Of a stretch of 64,000 nt of DNA, positions 25,078 to 33,287 are shown one piece after another. This DNA comes from Sphingobacteriaceae bacterium GW460-11-11-14-LB5 (lineage in GTDB: Bacteria; Bacteroidota; Bacteroidia; Sphingobacteriales; Sphingobacteriaceae). Under the pieces are notes generated by a model that had not been told where the DNA came from, searched no databases, and was given only the letters and a program-made list of their open reading frames with translations. The DNA is taken from the NCBI GenBank assembly GCA_002151545.1, contig CP021237.1:5456001-5520000 (forward strand), written 5' to 3'. Position numbers and translations under genes: made by a program. Position 1 is the first letter of the stretch; every line of letters begins with the position of its first letter.

Positions 25078-26238
25078 ATGGCGATAACCAGCTACTCGAC
25101 TGAAAGAATTTCAAATACCGCTCTCGTTTACCGTTCCAGAATTAGTAAATCAAGCCAGTTAATTTATATTGTTGCCGTGGCAGCCATTTTAATTGTTTTG
25201 ATTGCCCTTCCCTTTATTAAAATACCCATTAGTATAAATGGTACAGGCATTTTACAATCGACCATCGAAAAAACCGAACTTATTGTGCCGGTTAATGGCC
25301 GGTTGATACAGTACAGACTTTCGGATAATAAAAGACTTAAACAAGGTGATACGCTACTGGCCATTGATGCCGGTTTACCCAAACAGCAAGATGCGCTGGT
25401 AGAAACGCGTAAAAACCAGATCACTCAATTTTTAGAGGATATCCATACGTTGCTGTCATTTAATGGCGGTTCATCAAGCCTGCAAACCGGGCAATATGTA
25501 GCATCCTGGCAGCAGTATGTGCAAGAATTAAAAAATGCCGGTATTGCAAAAAGACAGGCTACCAGCACCTTTGCGCGTTACAGCAAACTTTATCAAAATA
25601 AAGTGTTAACGCAATCAGAATACGAAAAATACAAATACGAACTCGAGCAGGCCGAATCGGTTTACTTAATGGTGCGTACCAAATATAAAACCCAGTGGCA
25701 AACCGAAGCCAATGGTTACCGCAACGAACTGCGTCAGCTTTCCGGCCAGCAGGCAGAACTTAACGAACAGAAGAAACAATATGTATTGCGTGCCCCGATT
25801 GATGGTTCTGTACAGAGCTTAATTGGTTTGCAGAATGGCGCATACGTATTTGCCAATCAAAAAATAGGCGAAGTTTCTCCTGATGCCGGATTGGCCGCTT
25901 ATTGCTACATTAATCCCTCAGATATTGGCCTGATTAGAAAAGGGCAGGAAGTGCATTTTCAGATCAATGCCTATAATTATAACCAGTGGGGTTTGGCCGT
26001 CGGTAAAGTGATCGATATTTCGGATGATATTGTTATTTTAAATGGTAACCAGCCGGCATTTAAAGTAAAGTGTTTAATGGATAAAAATTTTCTGATGCTA
26101 AAAAACGGTTACAAAGGATACCTTAAAAAAGGAATGAATTTTACGGCCCGTTTTAAAGTAACCGACCGGAGTTTATATCAATTACTTTACGATAAGGTAG
26201 ATGATTGGGTTAATCCAAACTTAATCCAAAAAACATAA
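25078..26238 (+). CDS. HlyD-family periplasmic adaptor of the peptide exporter
   Basis: A 386-residue membrane-fusion protein: cytoplasmic N-terminus, a membrane anchor at about residues 28-52, a biotinyl-lipoyl-like half (LIVPVNGRL...GDTLLAID), a helical hairpin (about 105-225, with LYQNKVLTQSEYEKYKYEL), the second lipoyl half (VLRAPIDGSVQSLIGLQNGAYV) and a beta-barrel end. Such proteins bridge the inner-membrane ABC exporter to an outer-membrane channel. The ATG at 25078 is preferred since the one at 25057 lies in the hairpin. No TolC-like gene is in the window. It is 4 bases from the ABC gene. Confidence 0.9.
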   Translation: MAITSYSTERISNTALVYRSRISKSSQLIYIVAVAAILIVLIALPFIKIPISINGTGILQSTIEKTELIVPVNGRLIQYRLSDNKRLKQGDTLLAIDAGLPKQQDALVETRKNQITQFLEDIHTLLSFNGGSSSLQTGQYVASWQQYVQELKNAGIAKRQATSTFARYSKLYQNKVLTQSEYEKYKYELEQAESVYLMVRTKYKTQWQTEANGYRNELRQLSGQQAELNEQKKQYVLRAPIDGSVQSLIGLQNGAYVFANQKIGEVSPDAGLAAYCYINPSDIGLIRKGQEVHFQINAYNYNQWGLAVGKVIDISDDIVILNGNQPAFKVKCLMDKNFLMLKNGYKGYLKKGMNFTARFKVTDRSLYQLLYDKVDDWVNPNLIQKT

Positions 26239-26242
26239 GGCC

Positions 26243-28354
26243 ATGAGTACAAAGGTTAAGCAACGAGATATAACAGATTGTGGTGCGGCTTGTCTGGCTT
26301 CAATCGCGGCTCATTATAAACTGGATTTGGCTGTTGCCCGGATCAGGCAGCTTGCCGGGACCGATAAAAAAGGTACAACCGTTTTAGGACTTGTAGAAGC
26401 GGCCCAAAAACTAGGATTTGAGGCGAAGGGTGTAAAAGCACCTTTTGATAGTTTATTTAAAATACCTACACCCGCTATCGCACATATCATTGTAAATGAT
26501 ATCCTTCAGCATTATGTAGTGATTTACAAAGTAAACAGTAAGTTTATAGAGGTGATGGACCCTATAGATGGGAAAGTGCACCGTAAAACGCACGATGAAT
26601 TCAAAAAGGAATGGACTGGTGCTTTAGTTTTATTGTTGCCATCAGAAGATTTTCAGATTGGCAATGAAAAAAAATCAATCCAAGGTAGATTCTGGAGTTT
26701 GATTAAACCGCACAAAGGCATTCTGACGCAAGTTTTATTTGGTGCTATTGTTTATACTGTGCTGGGTTTATCCACCTCTATTTTTGTTCAGAAATTAGTC
26801 GATTTTGTGCTGGTAGATGGTAACCATAATCTGCTCAACCTCATGAGTATTGCCATGATGGTTATTCTGATGGTGCAGTTGTTTATCGGCTCGGCAAAAA
26901 CAATTTTTACCTTAAAAACCGGTCAGTTAATCGATTCGCAGCTTATTTTAGGCTACTACAAACACCTGCTCCGTTTACCTCAGCAGTTTTTTGATACCAT
27001 GCGGGTGGGCGAAATTATTTCAAGGATTAACGACGCCGTCAAAATCAGAGCGTTTTTAAATGATGTATGCGTAAATTTTGTGGTCAACATTTTTATTGTT
27101 TTCTTCTCGTTCATCATGATGTTTACCTACTACTGGAAACTGGCACTCATCACGCTTACCGTTATCCCCTTGTACCTGGTTATATATTTTATTACCGATA
27201 AATTTAACAAACGTACGCAGCGCAGGTTAATGGAAGATGCTGCCGAGCTCGAATCGCAGTTGGTAGAAAGCTTAAATGCAGTAGGTACGATTAAACGTTT
27301 CGGGCTGGAAGATCATGCTAACGACAAAACCGAAACCCGTTTTATCAAGTTGCTCCAGGCAGGTTTTAAATCGAATATCAATGCCGTTGTATCGGGTACT
27401 TCTACCGAATTTATTTCGCGCATGATTACCATTGTATTGCTTTGGGTAGGCGCAGGTTACGTGTTAAGCAATTCGATTACGCCAGGAGAATTACTATCGT
27501 TTTATACGTTGATCGGTTATTTTACAGGGCCGGTTTCTTCATTGATCGGGATGAACAAAACCGTACAGGATGCGGTTATTGCGGCCGACCGTTTGTTCGA
27601 AATTATGGATCTGGAACGCGAAAGTGATGAAAACCAGATTGAGCTGAGTGCCGCGAAAATTGGCGATATCCATTTCGAAAATGTTTCCTTCCGCTATGGA
27701 GCAAGGCTGCCTGTTTTCGAAAACCTGAATTTAACCATTCCACAGGGCAAATTTACAGCCATTGTGGGCGAAAGTGGCTCGGGAAAATCGACTTTAATGT
27801 CTATCCTGCAGAATATTTATCCTATACAGGCGGGCAATGTGCGTATTGGAAAATATGATCTGAAATATATCACCAATTCATCGCTTCGCAGAATGGTATC
27901 GGTAGTGCCGCAACAGATCGATTTATTTGCCGGTAATGTAATTGATAACATTGCCATCGGCGAAGAAGAACCCGATATGCAAAGGATTATTGATATTGCC
28001 ACTAAACTAGGTTTAATTGGCTTTATTGAGGCTTTGCCCAAAGGCTTTCAAACCTATTTAGGTGAAAACGGAACGTCATTATCTGGCGGACAAAGGCAGC
28101 GCATTGCCATTGCAAGGGCTTTATACCGCGATCCGGAAATTCTGATTTTAGATGAGGCCACCTCGTCGCTCGATTCGGTTTCTGAGCAACATGTGCAACG
28201 GATGATCGAATTTTTAAAAGCTGAACAGAAAACCGTAATTGTAATTACACACCGATCGAGCACACTGAATAATGCGGATAAAATTATTGTATTGGATAAA
28301 GGCGTAGTGGTAGAGCAGGGCAGCCATCAGGAACTGAAATACCATTTGGCCTAA
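26243..28354 (+). CDS. C39 peptidase-containing ABC exporter (bacteriocin type)
   Basis: A 703-residue protein that trims double-glycine leaders and exports the mature peptide. Residues 1-135 are a C39 peptidase with Cys13 (TDCGAAC), His90 (ILQHYVVI) and Asp106 (VMDP). About 155-450 hold six membrane helices. The nucleotide-binding domain has Walker A GESGSGKST from about residue 509, signature LSGGQRQRIAIARAL and Walker B ILILDEATSSLD. All catalytic residues are present, so it should be active. The precursor peptide at 24810 is the obvious substrate; export of other leader peptides encoded elsewhere is possible. Confidence 0.95.
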   Translation: MSTKVKQRDITDCGAACLASIAAHYKLDLAVARIRQLAGTDKKGTTVLGLVEAAQKLGFEAKGVKAPFDSLFKIPTPAIAHIIVNDILQHYVVIYKVNSKFIEVMDPIDGKVHRKTHDEFKKEWTGALVLLLPSEDFQIGNEKKSIQGRFWSLIKPHKGILTQVLFGAIVYTVLGLSTSIFVQKLVDFVLVDGNHNLLNLMSIAMMVILMVQLFIGSAKTIFTLKTGQLIDSQLILGYYKHLLRLPQQFFDTMRVGEIISRINDAVKIRAFLNDVCVNFVVNIFIVFFSFIMMFTYYWKLALITLTVIPLYLVIYFITDKFNKRTQRRLMEDAAELESQLVESLNAVGTIKRFGLEDHANDKTETRFIKLLQAGFKSNINAVVSGTSTEFISRMITIVLLWVGAGYVLSNSITPGELLSFYTLIGYFTGPVSSLIGMNKTVQDAVIAADRLFEIMDLERESDENQIELSAAKIGDIHFENVSFRYGARLPVFENLNLTIPQGKFTAIVGESGSGKSTLMSILQNIYPIQAGNVRIGKYDLKYITNSSLRRMVSVVPQQIDLFAGNVIDNIAIGEEEPDMQRIIDIATKLGLIGFIEALPKGFQTYLGENGTSLSGGQRQRIAIARALYRDPEILILDEATSSLDSVSEQHVQRMIEFLKAEQKTVIVITHRSSTLNNADKIIVLDKGVVVEQGSHQELKYHLA

Positions 28355-28528
28355 ACTCACGAAGTTTAGGGGGCAAGTGTAGGGAAAACTTCGTAAGTTA
28401 GGCTTACCTCCCTTTTGCGTCACCCTGAATTTATTTCAGGGTCTTTCACACAAAAGAAAGTTTTTTGCTGTAAAGGTTTCTGCTGTTAGTCTAACCAGGA
28501 AAAATAGTTGAGTAAATATTCGCTTTGT

Positions 28529-28627
28529 TTTTTGGAAAGCAATTGCAGAAGCATTTTTTAATGTTCGCCCTGCTTTTTGCTTATAGTCCCGATTAGAAAA
28601 AAATCGGGAGCTACCCGCGTCAATCCC
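28529..28627 (+). repeat. Left half of a host intergenic repeat interrupted by IS110
   Basis: This matches the reverse complement of about 46266-46357: shared blocks in order are TTTTTTGGAAAGCAA, GCTTAT followed by a CCGATT/AATCGG hairpin (28588-28608 here) and TCAATCCC. Similarity stops at about 28627 and the other half of the repeat resumes at about 29999, beyond the transposase gene. Confidence 0.7.
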
Positions 28628-28677
28628 TTAGGTTTGAGAAAGATTATCAAAGAATTAAATTTGACAAAGGAAACCTT

Positions 28678-28745
28678 AAAAGCAGAGGTGAACTATGCTG
28701 CGATCCAGACTTACGATCTAGAACCTGTAACAGACCTCTGCTTTT
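28678..28745 (+). ncRNA. Hairpin in the IS110 left end, candidate bridge RNA segment
   Basis: Arms AAAAGCAGAGGT (28678-28689) and ACCTCTGCTTTT (28734-28745) form a 12-bp perfect stem enclosing a 44-base loop. It lies 100-167 bases upstream of the transposase start. In IS621 and relatives of the IS110 group, a bridge RNA with large internal loops that read target and donor DNA is transcribed from this left end. The structural resemblance is general; loop-to-target pairing was not demonstrated. Confidence 0.4.
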
Positions 28746-28844
28746 TAGTTGAACAAGAACCATATAGAATTTTAGTCTAGCGGACTATTAAGGGATTCAG
28801 TTTTATTCAACTTTAGGATTTCCATTTCACTTAACCGTAAAGTT

Positions 28845-29843
28845 ATGAATTATGAACTATTTGTTGGAATAGATATTTCCAAATCAACCATCGATGTTGC
28901 TGTTGTTACACAGGCCTGTTTCGACAAGCCCCTTCACCATGTTTTTAAGAACAGCTATGATGGCTTTGGCCTAATGCTGGAATGGCTTTCCATACATGGT
29001 ATCGCGCCTAAGAAGGTTCTTTTCTGTTGCGAGCATACAGGTATTTATATCTGCCCCATAACCAACTTTATGCATGCAAATGATTTATCTATATGGGTTG
29101 AAAACGGGCTGCACATTAAGCGTTCCATTGGACTTAAACGGGGGAAATCTGATAAGGCTGACGCACAGGCAATCGCAAGCTATGCTTTTTCAAATCAGCA
29201 CAAAGCCCGTCCTTACCTCCTTCCTTCGGCAACAAGCTCAAAACTCAAACACCTGCTGGCACACCGCGAACAGTTGGTAAGACACCAGACCTCTTTTAAA
29301 TGCACTTGCTCAGAGCTTAAAGGATTTGATAGGGAGAACGCTGGCTATTGCATAGCCGATAGCCAGGAAATGCTTGCCCTTTACGCCGAACGGATAAAAA
29401 AGGTAGATATCGAGTTGGCAGCCTTAATAACAGAGGACCAGGAACTAAACGAACAGTTCAGCCTTGTGCAGAGCGTGCATGGGATCGGAAAGCAGACGGC
29501 TATGTTTATCCTGATCCATACTGAAGCCTTCGCTGCATTTTCAGACTACAGAAAGTTTGCGAGCTATTGTGGAATAGTCCCATTTCCACATAGCTCGGGG
29601 ACGAGTATACGAGGGAGAAACCGGGTAAGCAACCTCGCCAATAAAAAACTAAAGGCGTTACTGACCATGTGTGCGCTAAACACGATAAAAAAAGATAACG
29701 AATTCAAACGATACTATGATCGAAAAAAAGCTGAGGGAAAAAACGCTATGTGTGTACTGAATGTGATAAAAAATAAGCTACTGAGCAGAGCTTTTGCTGC
29801 TGTTAAAAGAGGTACGCCATACCTCCTGGAGCCTGCTGCATAA
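28845..29843 (+). CDS. IS110-family transposase (DEDD recombinase)
   Basis: A 332-residue protein with the RuvC-like DEDD domain (Asp10 in FVGIDISKST, Glu63 in CCEHTG, Asp103 and Asp106 in KSDKADAQAIA) and the C-terminal Transposase_20 domain with the catalytic Ser region (PHSSGTSIRGRNRVS). Length and both domains are intact, so the element may still be active. The long non-coding region is upstream, as in the IS110 group, not downstream as in the IS1111 group. The gene runs convergent to metK. Confidence 0.95.
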   Translation: MNYELFVGIDISKSTIDVAVVTQACFDKPLHHVFKNSYDGFGLMLEWLSIHGIAPKKVLFCCEHTGIYICPITNFMHANDLSIWVENGLHIKRSIGLKRGKSDKADAQAIASYAFSNQHKARPYLLPSATSSKLKHLLAHREQLVRHQTSFKCTCSELKGFDRENAGYCIADSQEMLALYAERIKKVDIELAALITEDQELNEQFSLVQSVHGIGKQTAMFILIHTEAFAAFSDYRKFASYCGIVPFPHSSGTSIRGRNRVSNLANKKLKALLTMCALNTIKKDNEFKRYYDRKKAEGKNAMCVLNVIKNKLLSRAFAAVKRGTPYLLEPAA

Positions 29844-29998
29844 ATCTAAAGTAATGCTTCTCAGAAAAAAAACTTTTTATTTGCATAAACCATAGAATAC
29901 AGGTTTAGGTAGATTAGGCTTTTGCTACTATTACCGGCATTCTGCAAGGCTCCAAAATATTTATTTTAAGAATATACCTCGCCTAAGAACCACCGGCC

Positions 29999-30086
29999 CA
30001 GGTTAACTAAACCCGATAGCAGCGGTACGAAGTATAGCGTGTAGCGGGACTTTCGAAACCAATGTACTCAGAAACCTGCTTTTCAA
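29999..30086 (+). repeat. Right half of the interrupted host intergenic repeat
   Basis: It begins GGTTAACTAAACCCGA, AGCAGCGG, continues with a variable GCGTGTAGCGGGACTTTCG block and ends AACCTGCTTTTC, aligning with the reverse complement of about 46085-46180. Between 29844 and 29998 and between 30087 and 30161 I see no gene. Confidence 0.7.
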
Positions 30087-30161
30087 TAAAGTGATCAATT
30101 ATTTTTCTGCGGTTTGCTAAGCCACCAAATGTGGAATCTGTCCGCATAAATTTAGCACAAC

Positions 30162-30199
30162 AAAAAAAGGCGTTCTGCAAATCTGCAAAACGCCTTTTT
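30162..30199 (-). terminator. Terminator of metK
   Basis: A/T-flanked hairpin with AAAAAGGCGTT paired to AACGCC and TTTTT, inner TGCA-type arms, 21 bases after the metK stop codon in the transcribed direction. Confidence 0.8.
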
Positions 30200-30220
30200 C
30201 TATAAATTTATTTTGAAGAA

Positions 30221-31471
30221 TTAAATGCCGAAAGCAGCTTTAACCTGATCTACGTAATCTAATTTCTCCCAGGTAAACAAATCAACCGTAACTGTTTTTT
30301 CTTCACCGTTTGGTGTTCTGAAAGTTTTGGTAACGGTTTCTGGTGTACGGCCCATGTGTCCGTAAGCAGCAGTTTCGCTATAAATTGGGTTTCTTAATTT
30401 TAAACGTTGCTCAATAAAGTAAGGACGCATATCGAAAATCGATTCTACAATTTTAGCAATCTCGCCATCTGTTTTACCCACTTTACCCGTGCCGTAAGTA
30501 TTGATGTAAATACCCATTGGCTTTGCAACACCGATAGCGTACGATACCTGAACCAAAATTTCGTCGGCCACACCTGCAGCCACTAAGTTTTTAGCGATAT
30601 GTCGTGTAGCATAAGCCGCACTTCTATCTACTTTACTTGGATCTTTACCTGAGAAAGCACCACCACCATGTGCACCTTTACCACCGTAAGTATCAACAAT
30701 GATTTTTCTTCCGGTTAAACCTGTATCGCCATGCGGACCACCGATTACAAATTTACCGGTTGGGTTAATGTGGTATTCAATTTTATCGTTAAATAAATGT
30801 GCATAAGCAGGATTGGCTTTGATAATTCTTGGAATCAGGATATTCACTAAATCAGTTTTGATTTTGGCCAACATGGCTGCTTCTTCATCAAAATCATCAT
30901 GCTGTGTAGAAATTACAATCGCATCGATACGAACTGGTTTGTTGTTATCGTCGTACTCTAAAGTAACCTGGCTTTTCGCATCCGGGCGTAAATAAGTAAT
31001 TTCGTTATTCTCGCGACGTAAAACAGCCAGTTCCTGTAATAATTTATGAGAAAGGTTTAATGCCAAAGGCATGTAATCTTCCGTTTCGTTGGTAGCGTAA
31101 CCAAACATCATCCCCTGATCGCCTGCACCTTGTTCTTCTTTGTTGCTTCTATCTACACCCTGGTTAATGTCCTGAGATTGCTCGTGTATTGCCGATAAAA
31201 TTCCGCAAGAGTTAGCCTCAAACATATACTCGCTTTTGGTGTAACCAATTTTCTTGATTACATCGCGGGCAATTTGTTGTACATCTAAATATGTTTTAGA
31301 TTTTACCTCACCCGCTAAAATAACCTGACCGGTAGTTACCAAAGTTTCACAAGCAACCTTTGATTCCGGATCGAAAGCTAAGAAGTTATCAATTAATGCA
31401 TCCGAAATTTGATCGGCGATTTTATCTGGGTGACCCTCAGAAACAGATTCTGATGTAAATAAATACGACAT
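30221..31471 (-). CDS. metK: S-adenosylmethionine synthetase
   Basis: A 416-residue enzyme making S-adenosylmethionine from methionine and ATP. Family signatures are SVSEGHPDKIADQISDA at the start, GAGDQGMMFGYA (ATP-binding hexapeptide region) and GGGAFSGKDPSKVDRS. Length is slightly above the common 385-400, as usual in Bacteroidota. The gene has a long leader (about 155 bases) with a probable SAM-II riboswitch and a clear -33/-7 promoter, so feedback by its own product is expected. Confidence 0.97.
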   Translation of the reverse strand: MSYLFTSESVSEGHPDKIADQISDALIDNFLAFDPESKVACETLVTTGQVILAGEVKSKTYLDVQQIARDVIKKIGYTKSEYMFEANSCGILSAIHEQSQDINQGVDRSNKEEQGAGDQGMMFGYATNETEDYMPLALNLSHKLLQELAVLRRENNEITYLRPDAKSQVTLEYDDNNKPVRIDAIVISTQHDDFDEEAAMLAKIKTDLVNILIPRIIKANPAYAHLFNDKIEYHINPTGKFVIGGPHGDTGLTGRKIIVDTYGGKGAHGGGAFSGKDPSKVDRSAAYATRHIAKNLVAAGVADEILVQVSYAIGVAKPMGIYINTYGTGKVGKTDGEIAKIVESIFDMRPYFIEQRLKLRNPIYSETAAYGHMGRTPETVTKTFRTPNGEEKTVTVDLFTWEKLDYVDQVKAAFGI

Positions 31472-31552
31472 TTATTAAATAAATTAATGATAAATAAACA
31501 AATTAATAATTGCCAAACCCCTTGGAAACAGGTGTTGAAATGATTGAAAGGA

Positions 31553-31621
31553 GGCATTAGCAATTTTTTTAAGTGGTTGCAATCCGGTCCCGTGGTATCG
31601 GGATAGCAAATCAATCCACTT
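31553..31621 (-). promoter_or_regulatory. SAM-II-type riboswitch upstream of metK
   Basis: Read on the minus strand: P1 5' arm AAGUGGA, then UUGAUUU, an inserted hairpin (CCCG...CGGG), then GGAUUGCA, the P1 3' arm ACCACUU, an A-rich linker (AAAAAAAUU) and GCUAAUGCC. The order stem, GAUUU, AUUGCA, stem, A-rich linker, GCUAA is that of SAM-II (metA) riboswitches, and loop GG can pair with tail CC to close the pseudoknot. The inserted hairpin in the first loop enlarges the aptamer. It starts within a few bases of the predicted transcription start. Confidence 0.75.
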
Positions 31622-31632
31622 TTTTACTGCTG

Positions 31633-31661
31633 CAAAATTAGCATATTTTCTTTATTTCAAA
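31633..31661 (-). promoter_or_regulatory. Promoter of metK
   Basis: On the minus strand TTTG (31661-31658), 17 bases, then TAATTTTG (31640-31633) fit the Bacteroidota -33/-7 pattern. The predicted start near 31627 lies directly before the riboswitch. Confidence 0.65.
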
Positions 31662-31675
31662 AATTATAGATTATT

Positions 31676-32578
31676 TTGTGCATTCATTCTTACACTTTGC
31701 ACACAAAGATCAATATCCTCTTTATTATAAACCCTATCTCTGGTGGGAGAGGAAAGTTACGCATCCCTGATTTTATTGATCAATACCTGGATAAGGAAAA
31801 GTTTAATCCAAACTTTGTTTTTAGCGAATATGTGGGCCATGCCGGAGAACTGGCAGACGAAGCGGCAACTAAAAATTTTGATGTAATTGTTGCTGCGGGA
31901 GGCGACGGTACCATTAACGAAGTGGCCAGCAAGGTATTAAAACACAAAAAGATTTTGGGGATTTTACCACTTGGATCGGGAAACGGACTAGCCAGGTTTT
32001 TAAGGATATCGAAAAATTTAAGGTATGCACTTTCCCTGATCAATACTTTTAAGGTTGATGAGATTGATACTGCCGAGTTTAATAATAAATGTTTTTTTAA
32101 TCTGGCCGGTATGGGATTCGATGCGCATTTAAGTTCGGTTTTTTCGAAAGATAAAAAACGAGGCTTATCGGGTTATGTAAAGCTGGGCTTTAAAGAAGTT
32201 TTTAACTATAAAGCACAAACTTATTTGTTAAATATTGATGGTGTTGCATACACCAGAAAAGCTTTCGCCATTAGCATTGCCAATTCTTCTCAATATGGAA
32301 ACGACGTTTATATTTCGCCTAATGCTTCAGTGAAAGATGGTTTGCTGGATGTATGCATTATTAAACCTTTTCCGATTATAAAACTGCCCTTATTGGGTTA
32401 TGTCATGTTAAGGGGGAAGGCCGAAACCTCAGATATGATTGAAATTATTAAAGGCAAAAACATTAAAATTACCAGGGAAAAAGCTGGCGCAGTACATGTG
32501 GACGGCGAACCCTTACAAATGGGAACAGAAATTGAGGCGGTTGTAAACCCACTTTCGTTAAAAGTGATTGTGCCCTAG
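31676..32578 (+). CDS. Diacylglycerol/lipid kinase family protein (YegS-like)
   Basis: About 300 residues. N-terminal NPISGGRGK, then AAGGDGTINEVASK (the GGDGT nucleotide-binding motif) and LPLGSGNGLARFL identify the DAGK catalytic domain; the C-terminal beta domain ends with HVDGEP, the family-typical motif. It phosphorylates a lipid or related substrate at the inner membrane. There is no ATG near the start: the TTG at 31676 is listed, but the TTG at 31697 (MHTKINILFIINP) fits the family start better because 31676 overlaps a possible -7 element. Confidence 0.88.
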   Translation: MCIHSYTLHTKINILFIINPISGGRGKLRIPDFIDQYLDKEKFNPNFVFSEYVGHAGELADEAATKNFDVIVAAGGDGTINEVASKVLKHKKILGILPLGSGNGLARFLRISKNLRYALSLINTFKVDEIDTAEFNNKCFFNLAGMGFDAHLSSVFSKDKKRGLSGYVKLGFKEVFNYKAQTYLLNIDGVAYTRKAFAISIANSSQYGNDVYISPNASVKDGLLDVCIIKPFPIIKLPLLGYVMLRGKAETSDMIEIIKGKNIKITREKAGAVHVDGEPLQMGTEIEAVVNPLSLKVIVP

Positions 32579-32689
32579 TTAAGTTTGGAGTGGAGCGTTT
32601 GGAGTTTGGCGTCGATTAACCGATTTAGGCAATTAACCGGTTAACCCCAATGAACCAATGGCCAGTGAACCAATGAACTTTTATAAAAC

Positions 32690-33040
32690 ATGAAACCAAA
32701 GAAAAATAGTTTAAGCGATCTTGGCGGAATTATGTATTCTACCAATCCGGAGTTCGAATATGAAGAAGAAATTGATGATACGGTTACTTCACCAAATAAC
32801 CAGCAGGATTTAAGAGTAATGCTCGATAAAAAGAATCGTGGAGGCAAAGCTGTAACCTTAATTACAGGTTTTAAAGGCCGTTCAGAAGATTTAGATGTAC
32901 TGGGTAAAATGCTTAAAACCAAATGTGGTGTAGGGGGCTCGGTTAAAGATGGTGAAATCATGATTCAGGGCGATGTGCGCGATAAAGTAATGGGCATCCT
33001 GCAGAAAGATGGCTATAAAGTGAAAAAAGCCGGGGGCTAA
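32690..33040 (+). CDS. SUI1/eIF1-family translation factor (YciH-like)
   Basis: A 116-residue basic protein. The N-terminal 45 residues are acidic and variable; residues 45-112 are the SUI1 domain, with KKNRGGKAVTLITGF, the DLDVLGKMLKTKCGVGGS block and IMIQGDVRDKVMGIL. Bacterial members resemble eukaryotic eIF1 and bind the small ribosomal subunit, possibly affecting start-codon fidelity. It follows a phrase-like spacer of repeated AACCAATG units. Confidence 0.92.
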   Translation: MKPKKNSLSDLGGIMYSTNPEFEYEEEIDDTVTSPNNQQDLRVMLDKKNRGGKAVTLITGFKGRSEDLDVLGKMLKTKCGVGGSVKDGEIMIQGDVRDKVMGILQKDGYKVKKAGG

Positions 33041-33066
33041 TAAAGCGATATTATCTCCAGCTAACC

Positions 33067-33102
33067 GTCATTTCGAGCGGAGTGCAGCGCAGCCGAGAAA
33101 TC
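33067..33102. repeat. Intergenic palindrome, GTCATTTCGAG type
   Basis: CGTCATTTCGAGCGGAG...CAGCCGAGAAATCT is a short copy of the palindromic family seen in longer form at 36581-36659. Confidence 0.6.
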
Positions 33103-33287
33103 TATTAATGACAATTTTTCTTTTGAATCAGTCAATCGTAGTAAAGTGCAATATCTTCGAGAAACCTAATTCTTCCCGAATATAAATACTGTCTCAAATC
33201 CCTCTTTTACAAGGTTATTCATGCCGTATTCTGTTTTAATGTTTCCTGAGCAGATTTTTTACAAGATGTTTATGAAAAATTAAACAC

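Larger units (their letters stand above)
28355..28844. other. Spacer holding a host repeat half and the IS110 left end
   Basis: No real gene. In order it has: a short hairpin at the ABC stop codon (28350-28370), a CCCTGAA-TTTAT-TTCAGGG palindrome (28423-28441), the left half of a host intergenic repeat (28529-28627, see 46085-46357) and about 215 non-coding bases of the insertion element (from about 28628) with a long hairpin. Confidence 0.6.
28628..29990 (+). mobile_element. IS110-family insertion sequence
   Basis: Boundaries are estimated from where the flanking host repeat stops and resumes; the right end could be anywhere from 29850 to 29998. Size of about 1.36 kb fits the family. There are no terminal inverted repeats, as expected for IS110. 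A long non-coding left end of about 215 bases precedes a single DEDD transposase gene. Confidence 0.7.

Noticed and set aside
28350..28370. Hairpin CCTAAACT-CACGA-AGTTTAGG as terminator of the C39-ABC gene
   Set aside because: It overlaps the stop codon and has no following U-run, so I do not list it as a terminator.
28577..28780. A 67-residue open frame before the transposase
   Set aside because: It spans a host repeat boundary and the non-coding hairpin of the IS110 left end, with no family resemblance.
31553..31621. SAM-I riboswitch upstream of metK
   Set aside because: The SAM-I core (GAUGAGG-like and GGCAACC regions with four-way junction) is absent; the SAM-II order fits.
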